From positions 1,798,001-1,862,000 of the forward strand of contig NZ_CP072014.1 of assembly GCF_017603825.1 (NCBI RefSeq): DNA of 64,000 nucleotides, in the 5' to 3' direction. The first letter of the stretch is position 1, and every line of letters starts with the position of its first letter. Below the pieces are notes generated by a model. That model was given only the letters and a program-made list of their open reading frames with translations, was not told where the DNA came from and did no database searches. This document shows positions 7,250 to 16,042 of this stretch, one piece after another. Source of the DNA: Arthrobacter crystallopoietes (GTDB lineage: Bacteria; Actinomycetota; Actinomycetes; Actinomycetales; Micrococcaceae). A program made the translations under genes and the position numbers.

Positions 7250-8320
7250 ATGGAAACCAATGAGATTCTGCTGCAGCGTGCCGGCCGCCTCGGGCACATC
7301 ATCCTGAACCGGCCCAAGGCGATCAACGCGCTCAATGACTCGATGATCACCGCGATCACGGCCGCGCTCCAGGAATGGGCAACGGACGACGACGTCGAAA
7401 CCGTCCTGCTCTCGGGCGCGGGTGAGCGCGGGCTGTGCGCCGGCGGAGACATCGTCGCCATCTACCGCCACATCCAGGCGGGCGCGGACAAGGAGGTGTT
7501 CTGGGAAGACGAGTACCGGATGAACTCGCTGATCTCGCGCTACCCCAAGCCAATCGTCGCGCTGATGGACGGCGTGGTGCTCGGCGGCGGCATCGGCCTG
7601 TCCGCCCACGCCTCGCACCGGGTGGTGACCGCGCGGACCACGGTCGGCATGCCGGAAACGCGCATCGGATTCATTCCCGACGTCGGGGGCTGCTTCCTGT
7701 ACTCAAGGGCGCCGGGGGAGCTGGGCACCCATTTGGCGCTCACGGCCGGAACCGGGACCGGGGCGGACGCGATCTTGCTGGGCCTGGCCGACTACTACGT
7801 GGACAGCGTCGGCCTGCCGGAGCTGGTTGCGGCGCTCGCCGATACGCCTGCGGAAGAAGCCATCGCGAGGTTCGCGCACACGGAAGTGCCGCCGTCGGGC
7901 CTTGAAAAGGAACGGCTCTGGATCGACGCTTGCTATGCGTACGACGACGCCGAGGAGATCCTCGCCGCGCTGCAGGAATCCGGCGAACCCAATGCCCGGG
8001 AGGCGGCCGCGGAACTGGCCGCCAAATCGCCGACCTCCGTGAAGCTCACGCTTGAGGCCCTGCGTCGGGCCCGCGGGATGGACACGCTCGAGGAAGTGCT
8101 GGACCAGGACTACCGCCTGGGCATCCGCCTGCTCGCAGCGCCGGACTTTGCCGAGGGGATCCGCGCACAGGTCATCGACAAGGACCGCAGCCCCAAGTGG
8201 AAGCCCGCCACCTTGGCCGAGGTGGACCGTAAAGCGGTGGAATCGTACTTCGCCGACCTCGGCGAGGGCGAACTCGGACTCGGTTCTGCGCACCTGCCGG
8301 CCGGTCGAACAAAGGCCTGA
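7250..8320 (+). CDS. 3-hydroxyisobutyryl-CoA hydrolase (crotonase superfamily)
   Basis: The 356-residue enzyme belongs to the crotonase fold. The oxyanion-hole segments are AGGDIVAIYRH and DGVVLGGGIGLSAHASHRVV, followed by ETRIGFIPDVGG with the catalytic Glu of the hydrolase branch. Length (about 350, not 260) and the C-terminal extension with SPTSVKLTLEALRRARG are typical of 3-hydroxyisobutyryl-CoA hydrolase, which acts in valine breakdown. I use the ATG at 7250; a TTG lies one codon upstream. It is probably controlled by the repeated operator in front of it. No other valine-pathway gene is adjacent, so the physiological substrate is inferred from the family. Confidence 0.87.
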   Translation: METNEILLQRAGRLGHIILNRPKAINALNDSMITAITAALQEWATDDDVETVLLSGAGERGLCAGGDIVAIYRHIQAGADKEVFWEDEYRMNSLISRYPKPIVALMDGVVLGGGIGLSAHASHRVVTARTTVGMPETRIGFIPDVGGCFLYSRAPGELGTHLALTAGTGTGADAILLGLADYYVDSVGLPELVAALADTPAEEAIARFAHTEVPPSGLEKERLWIDACYAYDDAEEILAALQESGEPNAREAAAELAAKSPTSVKLTLEALRRARGMDTLEEVLDQDYRLGIRLLAAPDFAEGIRAQVIDKDRSPKWKPATLAEVDRKAVESYFADLGEGELGLGSAHLPAGRTKA

Positions 8321-8424
8321 TCAGCCGGCTGCGGGAGCAAGACATTCGCCGTCGTTATCAAAACGTGATCTAGTAGGGGTGGCGGCCGGGACTCAGCCCG
8401 CTGCCGATGAGGAACGGAGTCCCC

Positions 8425-8658
8425 ATGTCCACTCGCACCATGCTGACACGTGCAATCGCTGCCACGACGGTGGCCGCCGGCCTTGCCGCCCTGGGTGTTA
8501 CCGCGGCCAATGCGGCCGGCATGAATTACGTGTATTGGGAGCCCACCTACGTCCACTGCAAATGGAAGCAATGGACCGTGCTCAACGAAGAAGGCACCAC
8601 GCTCCTTCGGGACTGCACTGAGTCGAACGGCCAGTGGTACTTCACCACGCTGGAGTAA
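8425..8658 (+). CDS. Small secreted protein, function unknown
   Basis: A 77-residue precursor with a classic signal peptide: positive N-terminus, hydrophobic core TVAAGLAALGVTAA and an AxA-type cut site (ANA-A) near residue 31. The mature part is about 46 residues, aromatic-rich (four Trp, five Tyr) with two Cys that could form one disulfide. I do not recognise the family. The start at 8425 is preceded by GGAACGGAG (8411-8419). It is preceded by its own leader with the inverted repeat ATCA-n5-TGAT near 8358-8371. Confidence 0.6.
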   Translation: MSTRTMLTRAIAATTVAAGLAALGVTAANAAGMNYVYWEPTYVHCKWKQWTVLNEEGTTLLRDCTESNGQWYFTTLE

Positions 8659-8685
8659 GCGCGTCGCGGTCGCGGCCGCCGTCAC

Positions 8686-8715
8686 TTGTCTTCAAGTACT
8701 TGAAGTTCCTATCGT
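8686..8715 (+). promoter_or_regulatory. MerR-type promoter with 16-bp palindrome
   Basis: A perfect palindrome CTTCAAGTACTTGAAG (8690-8705) sits between a TTGTCT -35-like box (8686-8691) and a TATCGT -10-like box (8710-8715). MerR-family activators bind exactly such sites in the promoter spacer and twist the DNA. It directly precedes the MerR gene, so it probably drives the MerR/cupin/dehydrogenase operon. Confidence 0.7.
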
Positions 8716-8722
8716 TGATGTT

Positions 8723-9184
8723 GTGAGCGCACCAATCATCCGACACACCTACTCGATCAAGGAGGCAGCGGCCCTGACCGGGCTGCCGGCCAGCACGCTG
8801 CGCTACTACGAATCCATCGGTGTCATCACCCCGATCCGTCGCGGCGCGAGCAGCAAGCACCGCGTCTACACAGATGAAGACCTGGACCTTTTGACCTGGG
8901 TGTCGTGCCTCAGCGCGACGGGCATGTCGGTCGCCGACATGCGCAGCTACCTCGCAAACGGAGCCCTCGGGCCGGCCGCTGCCCCGGAGCAGATCGCATT
9001 GTTGAAAGCGCAGCAGGAGCAATTGGAGGACGAAGCGAGGTCCATCGCCCTGCGCAAACGGTACGTAGCACTGAAAATCGACTACTGGCAGGCTGTCCAC
9101 GCCGGTGACGGCGCCAAGGCCGAAAAACTCTCGGACGAGGCCCGCACCCTGGCCGAAGACCTCAAGAAAACCAGGAAACAGTAA
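8723..9184 (+). CDS. MerR-family transcriptional regulator
   Basis: This 153-residue regulator has the MerR N-terminal HTH (YSIKEAAALTGLPASTLRYYESIG, shown by its ends), a wing with KHRVYTDEDLDLL, and a long C-terminal coiled coil rich in Glu, Gln and Lys for dimerisation. There is no Cys cluster like the metal sensors; it groups with the small-molecule or aldehyde-responsive MerR proteins. The GTG start at 8723 lies just after the palindromic promoter, which suggests autoregulation. The cupin (72 bp downstream) and alcohol dehydrogenase follow on the same strand and are the likely targets. Confidence 0.9.
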   Translation: MSAPIIRHTYSIKEAAALTGLPASTLRYYESIGVITPIRRGASSKHRVYTDEDLDLLTWVSCLSATGMSVADMRSYLANGALGPAAAPEQIALLKAQQEQLEDEARSIALRKRYVALKIDYWQAVHAGDGAKAEKLSDEARTLAEDLKKTRKQ

Positions 9185-9256
9185 ACAACACGCCCATCAA
9201 TTCGCGGACCCAATGGTCCGCCGATCCGGCGTGCCCAAAGACAGGAAGGAACCGAC

Positions 9257-9670
9257 ATGAAGTTCACCCGGAGCGGCGGCCAGACCGCCAGCGGCCCCGC
9301 CTCATGGTTCACCGGCACCGTCTATATCGACGGCATACGCAACCCCGACGAGCAATCGACGGTCGGCTGCGCGCACGTCCGCTTCACGCCTGGCGCCCGC
9401 ACGGCCTGGCACACCCACCCCAACGGCCAAACGCTGTACGTCACGGACGGCATCGGCTACGTTGCCAGCCGCGGCGGGCCGGTGCAGGAGATCCGACCCG
9501 GTGACGTCGTCTACATCGAGCCCGGCGAGGAGCACTGGCACGGCGCCAGCGCGGACCGCTTCATGGCCCACGTCGCCATCCAGGAAGCCGACGACCAGGA
9601 CAAGGTCGTGACGTGGGGCGAACACGTCACCGACCAGGAGTACAACCGGCCCACCACAACGACCAACTGA
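9257..9670 (+). CDS. Cupin-domain protein of the MerR/ADH operon
   Basis: The 137-residue product is a single cupin with both metal motifs visible: TAWHTHPNGQTLYVTDGIG and GDVVYIEPGEEHWHGA, giving three His and a Glu. It matches the short cupins often annotated as hydroxynitrile lyase-like or carboxymuconolactone-associated and commonly paired with zinc alcohol dehydrogenases. A good ribosome site (AGGAAGGA) precedes the ATG. Its place between the MerR regulator and the dehydrogenase suggests a shared response to a reactive carbonyl or related small molecule; the reaction itself is not known. Confidence 0.85.
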   Translation: MKFTRSGGQTASGPASWFTGTVYIDGIRNPDEQSTVGCAHVRFTPGARTAWHTHPNGQTLYVTDGIGYVASRGGPVQEIRPGDVVYIEPGEEHWHGASADRFMAHVAIQEADDQDKVVTWGEHVTDQEYNRPTTTTN

Positions 9671-9694
9671 CCAGCCCCTGGAAAGAGAAAACAC

Positions 9695-10741
9695 ATGACC
9701 ACCATTGCCCGCGCTTACGCCTCCCCCTCACCCGACGGGGACCTCGGTCCCACGACCATTGAACGCCGCGACGTCGGACCGCACGACGTCCTGATTGAGA
9801 TCAAGTACGCCGGCATCTGCCACTCCGATATCCACACCGTGCGTGGCGAATGGGGACCGCAGGCCTTCCCGTTGGTTCCAGGTCACGAGATCGCCGGCAT
9901 CGTCACCGACGTCGGATCCGAGGTGACAAAGCACGCCATCGGCGACCGGGTCGGCGTCGGCTGCATGGTCAATTCCTGCGGCGAGTGCAAGAACTGCAAG
10001 GCCGGCGATGAGCAGTACTGCCTCAACGGCATGGTGGGAACCTACGGGGCGACTGACCGCGACGGGACCATCACGCAGGGCGGATACTCCACCCACGTCG
10101 TCGTTACCGAGGACTTCGTGCTCCGCATCCCCGACGGCATCGAACTCGACGTCGCCGCCCCGCTGCTCTGCGCGGGCATCACGACCTACTCGCCGCTGAA
10201 CCGCTGGGGCGCCGGCCCGGGCAAGAAGGTCGCCGTCGTCGGCCTGGGCGGACTCGGCCACATGGCCGTCCAGCTCGCCCACGCCATGGGCGCGGAAGTA
10301 ACTGTCCTCTCGCAGTCCCTCAAGAAGCAGGAAGACGGCCTCCGTCTCGGCGCGGACCGCTACTACGCGACGAGCGATGAGACCACCTTCACCGAATTGG
10401 CAGGCTACTTCGACCTCATCATCAACACCGTCAGCGCATCGATCGACATCAGCGCTTTCCTGGGATTGCTGACCGTGGACGGCGCCATGGTCAACGTCGG
10501 CGCGCCGGCTGAGCCACTGCCCGTCAACGCCATGGCGCTCATCGGCGGACGCAGATCGTTCGCGGGCTCCATGATCGGCGGTATCCCCGAAACCCAGGAA
10601 ATGCTCGACTTTTGCGCCGAACACGGCATTGGAGCCGGGATCGAAGTCATCTCCGCCGACAAGATCAACGACGCCTACGAGCGCGTCCTCTCCTCGGACG
10701 TGCGCTACCGCTTCGTCATCGACACCGCCACCCTCGTATAA
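9695..10741 (+). CDS. Zinc-dependent NAD(P) alcohol/aldehyde dehydrogenase
   Basis: This 348-residue medium-chain dehydrogenase reversibly interconverts alcohols and aldehydes with NAD(P). Catalytic zinc ligands are in AGICHSDIH and PGHEIAGIV, the structural zinc site is [15 protein letters not shown], and the cofactor Rossmann motif is GLGGLGHMA. The pattern is that of the cinnamyl-alcohol-dehydrogenase/YahK branch, usually NADPH-linked aldehyde reductases. It is last in the MerR operon, 24 bp after the cupin, and is followed by a strong hairpin terminator. Confidence 0.92.
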   Translation: MTTIARAYASPSPDGDLGPTTIERRDVGPHDVLIEIKYAGICHSDIHTVRGEWGPQAFPLVPGHEIAGIVTDVGSEVTKHAIGDRVGVGCMVNSCGECKNCKAGDEQYCLNGMVGTYGATDRDGTITQGGYSTHVVVTEDFVLRIPDGIELDVAAPLLCAGITTYSPLNRWGAGPGKKVAVVGLGGLGHMAVQLAHAMGAEVTVLSQSLKKQEDGLRLGADRYYATSDETTFTELAGYFDLIINTVSASIDISAFLGLLTVDGAMVNVGAPAEPLPVNAMALIGGRRSFAGSMIGGIPETQEMLDFCAEHGIGAGIEVISADKINDAYERVLSSDVRYRFVIDTATLV

Positions 10742-10757
10742 CGCAGCCGCCTAACCC

Positions 10758-10792
10758 GGAGCGTGGCGATCCTATCCGGCTCGCCACGCTCC
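10758..10792. terminator. Bidirectional hairpin terminator
   Basis: A perfect 12-bp stem GGAGCGTGGCGA / TCGCCACGCTCC with an 11-base loop lies between the stop of the dehydrogenase and the stop of the convergent SRPBCC gene. There is no long T-run, as is usual in high-GC actinobacteria. Confidence 0.8.
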
Positions 10793-10804
10793 TGCGGATT
10801 CCGT

Positions 10805-11278
10805 TTACCGGCCTTGCTGCAGCTCCAGGTGTGACGCCAGGTTCGCGAGCGACGAGGCCAGCCCGGCTGCATGGTCTTCAGCGGAAATGCCGGCGGGGAC
10901 ATTGTCAGCGCGGATATCCACCCGCGTTCCGGCGGCCACCGGCGCCACTTCCCACGTCATCGTCATCGTGCCGGCATAAGCCGGGTCATCCGATTCGAAG
11001 TCGACCGCCTGCACAACCCGGACGCCTGGAACAATCTCGACGAAGCGCGCCTCGACCACGTCCGTGTCATTCGTGGCCTTGCCCGCTGCCGTCGATAGGT
11101 CGGTATAAGTGAGGACCAAGCGGTAGGAGCCGCCCGGCCGGGCATCGAACCGTTCGAAGCTACCGCTCATGCCCTCCGGCGGCAGCCAGGCCGCGAGCGA
11201 ATCCGGGTCGACGAGGGCGGAGAAGACTCGATCGGGCGGCGCCGCAATAACGCGGGAGGCCTTGTCCGTGCGTGACAT
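10805..11278 (-). CDS. SRPBCC (AHSA1-type) ligand-binding protein
   Basis: The 157-residue protein has the START-like helix-grip fold of the AHSA1/SRPBCC family: an opening strand SRVIAAPPDRVFSALVDPD, then AAWLPPEGM, FDARPGGSYRLVLTY, and a C-terminal helix that packs the hydrophobic cavity. Such proteins bind small hydrophobic ligands; no enzymatic residues can be assigned. It is downstream of the MFS gene on the same strand with a 90-bp gap, so it may be part of that transcription unit. Confidence 0.85.
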   Translation of the reverse strand: MSRTDKASRVIAAPPDRVFSALVDPDSLAAWLPPEGMSGSFERFDARPGGSYRLVLTYTDLSTAAGKATNDTDVVEARFVEIVPGVRVVQAVDFESDDPAYAGTMTMTWEVAPVAAGTRVDIRADNVPAGISAEDHAAGLASSLANLASHLELQQGR

Positions 11279-11368
11279 GGTTCCATCGTAAATCCCCGCT
11301 GGCCTGCTGGGACCGGGGCGAAGATGTGCAGGAATCGAAGCTGGGCGGGACCGCTGCGTTCGCTGGCG

Positions 11369-12550
11369 CTAGGGGTGCTTGCGCTTCCAAGCGGCGTGGC
11401 CCCAGCAGGCGGCCGCCACCAGGACGATACTGACGATCAAACCGAGGCTGAAGATCGTGCCGTAGCGCCTCTCGTCCGCCAGACCGGCGGTGAGGAAGGT
11501 GCCTAAGGAGCTGCCCAGGAACAGTGAGAAGGCAAACAGGGACACGCTCGTGGCACGGGCCTGCGGGGCGACGTCGGTGGCCCAACCCTGCATGGAGGAG
11601 TGCAGTATGGCGTTGGAAGCGCCAACCAGAAGCGCGGTCGCGGTCAGCGCCGCGGGCAGCTGCGACAAGGACGAGGTCAGGTAGGCGACCACCAGAACCA
11701 GTCCGCCGATGGCCATGAGCCGGGTGCGGGTGAAGTGACGGACCAAGCGCCGCATCAGCCGGGCACCGAGGATGACGCCGATCCCGTAGCCGGCCGCGAG
11801 GATGCCCGCCAGGGTGACCCCGATGCCGGCGTTCTGCAGCGCCGGGACGAAGTAGGTCAGGATGCCCATCAGCACCGCGCCTTCCAGGGCTGCCAGACCA
11901 TAAACGCCCAGGGCGGAGCCGGAAAAGGCCAGGCGGAAGTTGGCGCCGCCGAGGTGGGCCGACCCATCGCCCGCCACCCCGCGAAGCCAGATCAGCAGGA
12001 CCAGGCAGCCAAGAGCCGGCAGCGCGAAGACCAGCCGCCAATCGAGCACGGCGGCCAACGTTCCCGCCGCGAGGGTGGCGATGGTGGTTCCCAGCGAGGA
12101 GTAGATCTGTAGGTCGGATAGGCCGCGGGCTCGCTCAATCCCTGTCCGGGTGTCGCCGAGGATCGTCAACAGCGTGGGATACAGTGCCCCGGCCATCAGT
12201 CCGGTGAATGCCCTCGCCAAAAGGAGCGGGAGGTAGGTGCTGAACAAGGTGCTGGCCAACGCGCCGACCAGGACACCCGCCAATGCGGTGCGCAGTACGG
12301 CCATGCGGCCGAATCTGTCGCTGAAGAAACCCCACACCGGCTGTCCCACGGCATAGAGCAAGGCGTAGGCAGCCACCAGTTGGACGGCCTGCCCGAGGGA
12401 CATCTCCGTCCGATCGGCAAGCACAACCAACATCGGTGGCGTGGCAAAGCGGTCGAAGAATGAGAGGAAGCCGATGGAGCGCAGGACCGAGTCCGGCACG
12501 CGTGTCCGCGGCTTGCCGGACTCTCCAACGGAACCGGACGCATGCGTCAT
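11369..12550 (-). CDS. Major facilitator superfamily efflux transporter
   Basis: The 393-residue protein has 12 predicted membrane segments and the MFS loop 2-3 motif in GFFSDRFGRMAVLR, as well as the weaker repeat in the second half (GARLMRRLVRHF). It resembles DHA1-type drug or metabolite exporters of the YcaD/arabinose-efflux branch. The substrate cannot be read from sequence. The ATG at 12550 is used; a GTG lies one codon upstream. It follows the HTH regulator by 57 bp on the same strand, so the regulator may control its own pump. Confidence 0.88.
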   Translation of the reverse strand: MTHASGSVGESGKPRTRVPDSVLRSIGFLSFFDRFATPPMLVVLADRTEMSLGQAVQLVAAYALLYAVGQPVWGFFSDRFGRMAVLRTALAGVLVGALASTLFSTYLPLLLARAFTGLMAGALYPTLLTILGDTRTGIERARGLSDLQIYSSLGTTIATLAAGTLAAVLDWRLVFALPALGCLVLLIWLRGVAGDGSAHLGGANFRLAFSGSALGVYGLAALEGAVLMGILTYFVPALQNAGIGVTLAGILAAGYGIGVILGARLMRRLVRHFTRTRLMAIGGLVLVVAYLTSSLSQLPAALTATALLVGASNAILHSSMQGWATDVAPQARATSVSLFAFSLFLGSSLGTFLTAGLADERRYGTIFSLGLIVSIVLVAAACWGHAAWKRKHP

Positions 12551-12607
12551 CACCTGTTCACTGATTCCTTGTCCTCGAGCCTGCTCCGGTAGCTGAGACT
12601 AACAGGA

Positions 12608-13168
12608 CTATTCCTCCACGGGTGAGTCAGACGGAATGACGATGGTGGACAGCACGCGTCGTTTCCGCCCCTTGCCTGGTGTGTTCGCCGAATGCTTCTG
12701 AACGACGTCCCGCATCTCCCCGGCGAACTCTTCGAACTCGCTGTCGGTCAGCCACAGGGCAGTCTGTCGGTAACCTACGCCGTCGCGCACCAGATCCACC
12801 TTGCCGCGGTCCAGGACACCGTCGACGTACCGGTCGAACAGCGCAAGCAGTCCGGCCGCGAAACCCATGAAAGCCTTGCGGTGGTCCTCGGGCGACATAG
12901 ATGCGAGGGCATCTGCGGAGAGCTCGGTAGCAGCTAGATCCAGCGCATACGTCCGCTCAGTTGTGCCTCTGACCTGGCGTTCCTCTACTACCGCCAGGAC
13001 GCCGGCCTCGGCGAGTGTGCGGATGTGGCGGTAGAGAGTTGCGGGCGGCACATCGGGCAGCTGGGAAGCCATGCCGGCGGTAGTGAGCGAGCGCCCGCCC
13101 AAGAGCGTCTGGCAGATCCGCAGCCGCACCGGATGGAGGACAAGGTCTGCACTGGATCTGGTGGCCAT
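12608..13168 (-). CDS. Winged-helix (ArsR-like) transcriptional regulator
   Basis: The 186-residue regulator has an N-terminal winged helix (LHPVRLRICQTLLGG, MASQLPDVPPATLYRHIRTL, AEAGVLAVVEERQVRG) followed by a C-terminal helical domain of about 100 residues. This is the architecture of HTH_20/ArsR-like regulators in actinobacteria that sense a ligand through the C-terminal part. It has no metal-binding Cys. It is divergent from the PH-hydrolase gene with an operator-like palindrome between them, and upstream of the MFS pump, so both are likely targets. Confidence 0.85.
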   Translation of the reverse strand: MATRSSADLVLHPVRLRICQTLLGGRSLTTAGMASQLPDVPPATLYRHIRTLAEAGVLAVVEERQVRGTTERTYALDLAATELSADALASMSPEDHRKAFMGFAAGLLALFDRYVDGVLDRGKVDLVRDGVGYRQTALWLTDSEFEEFAGEMRDVVQKHSANTPGKGRKRRVLSTIVIPSDSPVEE

Positions 13169-13186
13169 GAAGCTATGTTCTCACTA

Positions 13187-13212
13187 TTGACAATGTTATC
13201 GAAATTGATAAT
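13187..13212 (+). promoter_or_regulatory. Consensus -35 box with AT-rich inverted repeat operator
   Basis: A perfect TTGACA -35 box (13187-13192) precedes the inverted repeat TTATC-GAAATT-GATAA (13196-13211) in an otherwise GC-rich stretch. The palindrome overlaps the spacer and the likely -10 region (GATAAT at 13207-13212 or TAATGA at 13209-13214), the classic place for repression. It probably controls the hydrolase and, from the other side, the regulator gene. Confidence 0.6.
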
Positions 13213-13259
13213 GATGGTCCTGTACACACCAAACCAAATACGAGAGTTGGGGAGAGGCA

Positions 13260-14558
13260 ATGGCACGGTTGGTCGTCAGCAGCGAAGCTGTCCGCGTGGA
13301 GCTGAGCCGAGGGGAGAAGATCGCCGGTCTGCTACCCGACCTGAAGATGTCAGCCACCGCGGTGGAGGACGTGCAGGCCCTCAACGACGGCTTCACCGGA
13401 GTCACAGGCATGCGGGCGCCCGGCTTGGCACTTCCCGGCCGCGTGCGCATCGGGACCTGGCGCGGTTCCCGAGGAAACACCTTCGCCGTCGTCCATCAGG
13501 GAAAGCCGGCCGTGCAGTTGACGTTGAAGGACCAGAAGTACCGCCGCGTCGTCGTCGAGGTCGAGAATGCCGAAGAAGCCGCGCGGCAGGTGCGGGAGGC
13601 AGCCGGCTTGGACGAGAGCACGGCGCCGGTGCTGGAAGATGCCACCTTCCTATCGGACGGTCTGACCCTTGCCGGAACGTGGACCCTGCCCGCAACCGGA
13701 CCAGTGAAGGGCCTCGCCCTTTTGCTGCCCGGATCCGGTGAGGTTGACCGCAACTCGGACCACCGCCGGATGCCGCTGGGCGTCACCCGCGACCTGGCCG
13801 AAGCGCTGGCACTCGAGGGCATCGCGGCTTTCGGCTACGACAAGCGGGGCGTCGGCGCGTCTGAGGGATCCTTCCTTGCCGCTGGCTTCCAGCATAATTA
13901 CGACGACGCGGATGCGGCCTTCGACCTGGTCGCCCAGCGCTCGCCGCAGCTGCCGGTCTTCGTGGTAGGCCACAGCGAAGGGGCCTTCCATGCCACGGCA
14001 TTGGCCGCACGAAAGCGGGAGCAGGTTGCCGGCGTCGTGCTGCTTTCAGCATCGGCCCACAGCGGCGAGGAAACATTGCAATGGCAGACCGGGCAGATCG
14101 CCGGCGCACTTCCCGCCTTCCCGCGGATTGTGCTGAAACTGCTGCGCACCGATCTGGCGAAGCAGCAGCGGAAGTCGATGGTGAAGCTGCACGCCTCGGA
14201 CCAGGATGTGCTGCGGATGCAGGGCCGGCGGATGAACGCCCGCTGGATGCGCGAGTTCCTCCGGTTCGACCCGCTGCCTTTGCTCAAGCAACTGGACATG
14301 CCCGTGCTGGCCATCAGCGGCGGTAAGGACCTGCAAGTCAACCCCGCCGACCTGGAGATCATCGCCCGCGCGGTGCCGGGGCCTGTGGAGACCAAGTGCA
14401 TTCCTGATCTGACGCACCTGCTCCGCAGGGATCCGCGGACGCCCATGCTCACCGACTACAAGCGGCAGATCCGTGAGCGCACCGATGCCAAGGTGCTGGA
14501 CACGGTGGTGGGCTGGGCTCGTTCCCAAGTCCTGGCGACCCGTCCGCCAGTGTCTTAA
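13260..14558 (+). CDS. Alpha/beta hydrolase with N-terminal PH-like domain
   Basis: This 432-residue protein has two parts. Residues 1-115 look like a bacterial PH-like domain (LSRGEKIAGLLPDLKM, GTWRGSRGNTFAVVH, KYRRVVVEVENAEEAA). Residues 135-425 are an alpha/beta hydrolase with the oxyanion strand LALLLPGSGEVDRNSDH, nucleophile elbow GHSEGA (Ser239), late Asp in SGGKDLQVNPADLE and His in LTHLL. It is probably a serine esterase or lipase. The PH-like part may recruit it to a membrane or a partner. It has no signal peptide. It is under the palindromic promoter shared with the divergent regulator. Confidence 0.85.
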   Translation: MARLVVSSEAVRVELSRGEKIAGLLPDLKMSATAVEDVQALNDGFTGVTGMRAPGLALPGRVRIGTWRGSRGNTFAVVHQGKPAVQLTLKDQKYRRVVVEVENAEEAARQVREAAGLDESTAPVLEDATFLSDGLTLAGTWTLPATGPVKGLALLLPGSGEVDRNSDHRRMPLGVTRDLAEALALEGIAAFGYDKRGVGASEGSFLAAGFQHNYDDADAAFDLVAQRSPQLPVFVVGHSEGAFHATALAARKREQVAGVVLLSASAHSGEETLQWQTGQIAGALPAFPRIVLKLLRTDLAKQQRKSMVKLHASDQDVLRMQGRRMNARWMREFLRFDPLPLLKQLDMPVLAISGGKDLQVNPADLEIIARAVPGPVETKCIPDLTHLLRRDPRTPMLTDYKRQIRERTDAKVLDTVVGWARSQVLATRPPVS

Positions 14559-14627
14559 TGCTGGACGGCCCTCTTGCAGGTGGAGTAGAGTCACCGTCAC
14601 CTGTTTCTGACTCGCTGGGGGAACGTC

Positions 14628-15314
14628 ATGGTAAGTGCAGTCAAACGAGCTGTCGGCGTAATGCTGGCCATGATCGTCTGCTTGGGCCTGCTAGCACCGC
14701 CCGCGACAGCGGCGCGGGTCAACGGTTATGAGATTGATGCGGCCTCGAGCCTGCAAGTGGTGGTCAATAAACACCGGCAGTTGAATCCCGCCTCCTATGT
14801 GCCGTCACGGCTGGTCAAGATCCAGGGGGTGCCATTGCATGCAGAAGCCGCCGACGCGTTCAAGAAATTTGCGCGCGCGGCCAAGAGCGAAGGCGTGACC
14901 GTCGTCCCGGTCAGCGGCTACCGTTCCTACAGTCAGCAGTCGAGTCTCTATGACAGCTATGTGCGGCAATACGGCCAGGAAAAGGCCGACATGTTGGCGG
15001 CGCGTCCCGGCTACAGCGAGCACCAGACAGGCCTGGCCATGGACGTCGGAAATCCCGGCGGGACCTGTGCACTGCAGGCCTGCTTCGCCAACACTCCTGT
15101 TGGAAAATGGGCCGCCGAATACGGACCCGACTACGGATTCATCATCCGCTACCCGGATGGTGCCCAAAGCATCACCGGCTACACGTACGAGCCGTGGCAT
15201 CTCCGCTATGTGGGAACGGCGCTTGCGCAGAAGATCGACGACGGCGATCCCGCCACCACTGATGCCACCCTGGAGGAGTACTTCGGTCTCGAGGATGCGC
15301 CGGACTACCTCTGA
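14628..15314 (+). CDS. Secreted D-alanyl-D-alanine carboxypeptidase (M15/VanY family)
   Basis: The 228-residue precursor has a signal peptide (positively charged start, LAMIVCLGLLAPPATAA, cut near residue 29) and an M15B peptidase domain. The zinc motifs are SEHQTGLAMDVG and EPWHLRYVG, with the substrate motif VSGYRSYSQQ. It trims the terminal D-Ala from cell-wall stem peptides outside the membrane. A GGGGGAA ribosome site precedes the ATG. It overlaps the convergent TetR gene by 10 bp at its 3' end. Confidence 0.93.
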   Translation: MVSAVKRAVGVMLAMIVCLGLLAPPATAARVNGYEIDAASSLQVVVNKHRQLNPASYVPSRLVKIQGVPLHAEAADAFKKFARAAKSEGVTVVPVSGYRSYSQQSSLYDSYVRQYGQEKADMLAARPGYSEHQTGLAMDVGNPGGTCALQACFANTPVGKWAAEYGPDYGFIIRYPDGAQSITGYTYEPWHLRYVGTALAQKIDDGDPATTDATLEEYFGLEDAPDYL

Positions 15315-16009
15315 ACCGTGCCCCGGCGCGACGTCCAGCCTTGCTCATGCAGCCGTTCGAATCCGTCCAGCAGCAGATCCAGCGCAAACTCGAACTCGAA
15401 CTGGTCGTCGCAGCCCTGCCCGACGACCGATTCGTCGTCGTGGTCCGCTCTCATGGCGATCTCCATGACATGCGGATACTTCTCGGCCATCATGTGTAAG
15501 ACAGCTCGCGGTATTTCCTCCGGTGCACTCCCGGAATCGTCGAACACTTCCTGCGTGAAGCCCCACATCCGGCTGCCCATGGCGTGCATTACGTGATGCG
15601 TCAGATCCACCGAGAAGCCGCCGGACCGGAACATCCCGATCATCGCGTTCATATACTCCAACACCACTGGCGACTTGTTGGTCCGCGACTCGATCACCCG
15701 ACGTGCCCACGGGTGCCGGAGCAGGATCTGCCGCGCGGCGAGGACCCGCTGCCGGACCGCACTCTTCCAGTCCTCGCCACTGGCCGCAGCATCGATTTCG
15801 CCAACGATGACGTCGACCATGCCGTCCAGCAGTTCTTCCTTGTTCGCGACGTGCTTGTACAGCGCCATCGGCACCACGCCCAGCTCCTGGGCAAGCTTCC
15901 GCATGCTCAGCGACTCGACTCCTGACTCATCCGCAAGAACGACGGCGGCACTCAGGACGCGTTCCCGGCTCAGGGGAGTGCGGCGTACCGTTCCCTTCTG
16001 CTGAGCCAT
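15305..16009 (-). CDS. TetR/AcrR-family repressor
   Basis: The 234-residue protein has an N-terminal TetR HTH (RERVLSAAVVLADESGVE, LSMRKLAQELGVVPMALYKHV) and a TetR-class C-terminal ligand domain. I start at the ATG at 16009 since the HTH begins about 12 residues in; the open frame continues far upstream but without coding features. It is divergent from the DUF2306 gene, and two identical palindromes lie in the 139-bp gap, one inside the -35/-10 spacer, so it very probably represses that gene and itself. Confidence 0.92.
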   Translation of the reverse strand: MAQQKGTVRRTPLSRERVLSAAVVLADESGVESLSMRKLAQELGVVPMALYKHVANKEELLDGMVDVIVGEIDAAASGEDWKSAVRQRVLAARQILLRHPWARRVIESRTNKSPVVLEYMNAMIGMFRSGGFSVDLTHHVMHAMGSRMWGFTQEVFDDSGSAPEEIPRAVLHMMAEKYPHVMEIAMRADHDDESVVGQGCDDQFEFEFALDLLLDGFERLHEQGWTSRRGTVQR

Positions 16010-16042
16010 CTGGAACCCCCTTACTGTAGGCAGCCAATTCTC

